Part shown: positions 4,923 through 8,250 of the stretch, in pieces
How the letters are laid out: the number at the start of each line of letters is the position of its first letter
Numbering within the stretch: the stretch's first letter is position 1
From: Planctomycetia bacterium
GTDB lineage: Bacteria; Planctomycetota; Planctomycetia; Pirellulales; UBA1268
Direction: 5' to 3'
NCBI GenBank assembly: GCA_009919445.1
Contig: RGBY01000100.1
Coordinates: 1-8,250 of the forward strand
DNA: 8,250 nt
Notes under the pieces: model-generated
Databases searched by the model: none
The model's input: the letters and a program-made list of their open reading frames with translations, nothing else
What the model was told of the DNA's origin: nothing
Translations under genes and position numbers: made by a program

Positions 4923-6764
4923 ATGGCCATCGGGACAGACACGACAGCCAAGTGGCAGCGTTGGTTGCGCCTTGCCGGTCTTGTGCTGGTTGGGCTTGTG
5001 GCCTTCCCGGCCGCTGCGGCACCACCGGCAGCGGCTGTCAGACTGCCGGCACAGTCGCAGCAGGACCGCTGCGCGGCGGCTGCAGGTTATCTCGGTGACA
5101 GCCGCGACTACGCCAAAGCCGCCTGCCGGATGCGAGATGGCTGTGAGCACCTCACGGTTGAGGCCTACTATGCGGCGGCCGAGGCTGCCTGGAATGCCAT
5201 CTGGTCGGCACCGGAGTCACCCGGGGTGATCGAAGAGGCAACGATCAGCTATGACGAAGCCCTTGCCGGGCTGTTGGAGACGGCCCGCGAGCAGGGCCGA
5301 CTCAGGCCCGATGGGCTCTGGGTGGGCTCCCGGTACAGTCCGATCCGTGTGCCAGTGATGATTCGGGGCCTGCCGCTGGTCACTGCCAGCATCGAAAGCA
5401 TCGAGCCCCATCAGCCGCCTGCCGACAAACGCATTCGCCGGTGCCATGGTCGCTTTGGCTTTGGCTTGCCAGTCACCGTGCGGGTCAAAGCTGGTCATGA
5501 AGGGACAGTCGAGGCTGACTTTCGTCCTCCGCGTCAGTCGATTGCTGCAACTGCTGTGCTTCGGTTTCGCCAGCCCGGTGGAGAAAAGCCTTTGCACAAA
5601 CTGGCCGGGCCGCTTTATCGCGAACCGGCGCCGGCGGTACTCGATCTGGTAGATCCGGCGGAGGTGGCCGGCGTCCATATTGGCGAGGCGCGGCCACCGC
5701 TTGCCGCCGACTTCAGCATGCCGCTACTCGACATGCTTGACCGCATGCCTGAATCGGGTGTGGCCGGTTTTTTGCAGCCCTTCGGGGGAGCCGACACCGA
5801 GCCACGCCTGGAGTTTCTGCAGCCGCATGTGAAGGGCCGGATCCCCGTCGTCTTTATTCATGGGCTCGCCAGTGACGAGGGCACCTGGTTCGATCTTCTC
5901 AATGAACTGCGGGCCTGTCCAATGTTCCAGCGTTGTTTTGAGCCGTGGGTCTATCACTACCCCACCGGGGCCTCCTTCTTGCCAGCATCTGCCGTGTTGC
6001 GACAAAGCCTGGCCCGGGCGGTCAAGGAACTTGATCCCGAAGGCAGCGATCCCTGCCTCCAAAACCTTGTGCTAATCGGTCACAGCATGGGTGGCCTGCA
6101 TGCCAAGTTGCAGGTGGTGAACTCAGGGAACCATCTGTGGGAGACGATGGCGACGGTTCCCTTTGAGCAGATGCGGATGCCGCCAGAACTGCGGCAAAAA
6201 GTTGGCTCAGCCCTCTTCTTTCGGCCAGCGCCATTCATCAAGCGAGTGGTGTTTATCGCCACGCCCCATCGTGGCTCGTCATTGGCATCTCTTGGGGTTG
6301 GCAGACTGGCTTCGCTGACCGTGCGGCGACCACCGGAACTGACTGCCATCCACCGGATGCTGGTGGCGGCTAACCCGGGAGCGTTTCGGCCCGAATTTGA
6401 ACAGAACCTGCCGACGACGGTGCAGCTGCTTGAGCCGAGTTCACCACTGCTGCGGGCTGTTCACGATCTCCAGCCACCCTGCTGGGTTTCGCTGCACACC
6501 TTGGTTGGCGTTGCCCATCACACGCTCACTGGTGAACGCAGTGATTGCGTGGTGCCAGAGTCGAGTGCTCGCTACAGCCCGGTCGTAAGTGAACTCGATG
6601 TGAAGGCGACCCATACGAAGATCCATCACCACCTTGAAACCGTTGCCGAGGTTGAGCGGATCCTCAGGCAGCACCTGCAAGAAACCGGTCTGGGAGGCCT
6701 TGGCCCAGCCACCGGTCAGGGAGTGGTAGTTACCACCGCGATGCAACCCAGAGCCCGACAATAG
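4923..6764 (+). CDS. Exported lipase/esterase-like alpha/beta hydrolase with a large N-terminal domain
   Basis: This 613-residue protein has a signal peptide: positive WQRWLR (11-16), a hydrophobic core (17-29) and a cleavage region in AAAAPPAAA (30-38). Residues about 45-125 are mainly helical with four cysteines nearby (C50, C68, C74 and, later, C174). About 130-250 looks beta-rich and is not a family I recognise. The hydrolase core starts at VVFIHGLASDEGTW (309-322, oxyanion region). The nucleophile elbow is GHSMGG with Ser388, followed by IATPHRGS (445-452), as in lipases of the PGAP1/triacylglycerol type. Asp541 (SDCVVP) and His564 or His568-570 (THTKIHHH) are the best acid and base candidates. 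It probably hydrolyses lipids or other esters in the periplasm or outside the cell. A purine-rich stretch with AAGGGG and AGGGGG (about 4898-4915) precedes the ATG. Its final codons overlap a minus-strand small gene candidate. Confidence 0.85.
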   Translation: MAIGTDTTAKWQRWLRLAGLVLVGLVAFPAAAAPPAAAVRLPAQSQQDRCAAAAGYLGDSRDYAKAACRMRDGCEHLTVEAYYAAAEAAWNAIWSAPESPGVIEEATISYDEALAGLLETAREQGRLRPDGLWVGSRYSPIRVPVMIRGLPLVTASIESIEPHQPPADKRIRRCHGRFGFGLPVTVRVKAGHEGTVEADFRPPRQSIAATAVLRFRQPGGEKPLHKLAGPLYREPAPAVLDLVDPAEVAGVHIGEARPPLAADFSMPLLDMLDRMPESGVAGFLQPFGGADTEPRLEFLQPHVKGRIPVVFIHGLASDEGTWFDLLNELRACPMFQRCFEPWVYHYPTGASFLPASAVLRQSLARAVKELDPEGSDPCLQNLVLIGHSMGGLHAKLQVVNSGNHLWETMATVPFEQMRMPPELRQKVGSALFFRPAPFIKRVVFIATPHRGSSLASLGVGRLASLTVRRPPELTAIHRMLVAANPGAFRPEFEQNLPTTVQLLEPSSPLLRAVHDLQPPCWVSLHTLVGVAHHTLTGERSDCVVPESSARYSPVVSELDVKATHTKIHHHLETVAEVERILRQHLQETGLGGLGPATGQGVVVTTAMQPRARQ

Positions 6765-6885
6765 TGATCAGCAACACCGTGCCGCCGAGGGCGTATAGCG
6801 GCGGCATGTTCCAGAGCATGCGGCGTATTGAAATAGCCAGCGGTGGTGACAGTAGCAGGGCGGGGATGCCAGCGAGCATGGACAT
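6730..6885 (-). CDS. Candidate 51-residue membrane protein
   Basis: The minus strand has an ORF from ATG at 6885 to TAA at 6730-6732. It encodes MSMLAGIPALLLSPPLAISI, then RRMLWNMPP, then a second hydrophobic stretch about LYALGGTVLLITIVGLWVAS (30-49), ending RW. Two membrane-spanning segments separated by a basic turn look like a genuine small integral membrane protein. AGGGA lies about nine bases before the ATG and could serve as a ribosome binding site; a second ATG at 6879 is also possible. An in-frame TAG upstream prevents a longer form. Its 3' end overlaps the lipase 3' end by 35 bases, tail to tail. No family is recognised, and short length makes chance a real alternative. Confidence 0.4.
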   Translation of the reverse strand: MSMLAGIPALLLSPPLAISIRRMLWNMPPLYALGGTVLLITIVGLWVASRW

Positions 6886-6909
6886 GAGAGCAATTCCCTG
6901 AAATGGGTC

Positions 6910-6951
6910 GGGCTGGACGGCGACGTGCCTTTTCGGAGTCTAATCCAGCCC
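6910..6951. repeat. 8-bp inverted repeat upstream of the small minus-strand ORF
   Basis: GGGCTGGA (6910-6917) pairs exactly with TCCAGCCC (6944-6951) around 26 bases. It sits between the small minus-strand ORF and acnA. It might be an operator or a weak hairpin ending lipase transcripts. No T-run follows on either strand. Confidence 0.3.
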
Positions 6952-7019
6952 CCAAACCGGAGGCCATTCGGGGAGTCGGCATGCCTCAGCGGAAGCGGGA
7001 AAAACTCAAGCATTCATGG

Positions 7020-7053
7020 AAAAGGCCCCGCAGTTGGGGAAACTGCGGGGCCT
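7020..7053 (-). terminator. Strong GC-rich hairpin with T-run on the minus strand
   Basis: AGGCCCCGCAGTT (7023-7035) and AACTGCGGGGCCT (7041-7053) form a perfect 13-bp stem with a five-base loop. On the plus strand it is preceded by AAAA (7020-7023), which on the minus strand becomes a TTTT tract straight after the stem. It therefore looks like an intrinsic terminator for leftward transcription, although no leftward gene is visible to its right. It may also block rightward read-through from the lipase into acnA. Confidence 0.6.
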
Positions 7054-7056
7054 CAA

Positions 7057-7318
7057 AGCGGCTCTAGAAGTGTGGGTCTTTGGGGGGGGAACAGCCGCTG
7101 AAAAGATCGGTTTTTTGTTCGGTGGTTGGGGCTTCATGCCCGACACCAAGACTATACACGACGCCAGCTGGCATGTCGAATCAAATTTTTCTTTTCCAGG
7201 AGCCGACCGAAATAGATTCTGCCTGCTGCTATCATGCTCGCAGGCCTGCTGGCGGTTTGAACCGCCAGTAAGCCCCCGTTTCTCCCGCCAGTTTTCCCCT
7301 CTTGCAGCGAGACTCGCT
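7057..7318 (+). promoter_or_regulatory. acnA leader with several palindromes and a repeated CCGCCAGT
   Basis: No gene is seen from 7054 to 7323. AGCGGCT (7057-7063) pairs with AGCCGCT (7093-7099), and a T6 run begins at 7111. GCCAGCTGGC (7163-7172) is a perfect palindrome. CTGGCGGTT (7249-7257) is inverted as AACCGCCAG (7260-7268). CCGCCAGT occurs at 7263-7270 and again at 7285-7292, 22 bases apart (two helical turns). AGCGAG (7306-7311) and CTCGCT (7313-7318) flank one base, only six bases before the acnA ATG, and could hide the start site. The pattern suggests a dimeric repressor or structured leader. No good promoter was found; a TATACA at 7153-7158 lacks a partner. Confidence 0.35.
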
Positions 7319-7323
7319 TTCCC

Positions 7324-8250
<927 letters not shown>

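Overview
The window is GC-rich (about 60% by eye), with bacterial gene spacing, purine-rich ribosome binding sites and mixed strands. The best taxonomic guess is a planctomycete (Pirellulales-like). This rests on a secreted acetylxylan-esterase-like hydrolase of a type common there, a DtxR/MntR-type C-terminal domain that in that group is often fused to a metal ABC permease, and an AcnA-type aconitase. It is inference from remembered families, not a database result.

Layout, left to right. (1) 1-252 is the 3' end of a gene carrying the metal-binding/dimerisation domain of a DtxR/MntR regulator. (2) 253-493 is a leader with an orphan strong ribosome binding site, a mini-ORF and competing short hairpins. 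(3) 494-1762 is a secreted alpha/beta hydrolase, followed by a hairpin at 1936-1978. (4) 2171-2882 is a VapBC-type toxin-antitoxin pair: an intact ribbon-helix-helix antitoxin and a PIN-domain toxin broken by a -1 frameshift in a run of six A. (5) 2884-3003 is a palindrome-rich stretch where the toxin remnant meets nfo tail to tail. (6) 3905-3090 (minus) is endonuclease IV, missing its conserved C-terminus. (7) 4113-4643 is a membrane-anchored protein of unknown function, divergent from nfo. (8) 4923-6764 is a large exported lipase-like hydrolase. (9) A 51-residue membrane protein candidate lies on the minus strand at 6885-6730 and overlaps the lipase 3' end. (10) 6910-7323 is a hairpin-rich region containing a terminator-like stem that faces left. 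(11) 7324 to the end is the first 309 codons of acnA, carrying an in-frame loss of about 39 codons that removes the Asp-Ser-His active-site motif.

There is no obvious single operon: metal regulation, secreted hydrolysis, DNA repair and the TCA cycle sit side by side. The most striking feature is that three normally well-conserved genes (vapC, nfo, acnA) each carry a different lesion within about 5.5 kb. Real decay and assembly error are both possible. No complete new defence or biosynthetic system is visible. The leads most worth following are the acnA deletion, the truncated nfo beside the toxin-antitoxin module, and the unannotated small membrane gene.
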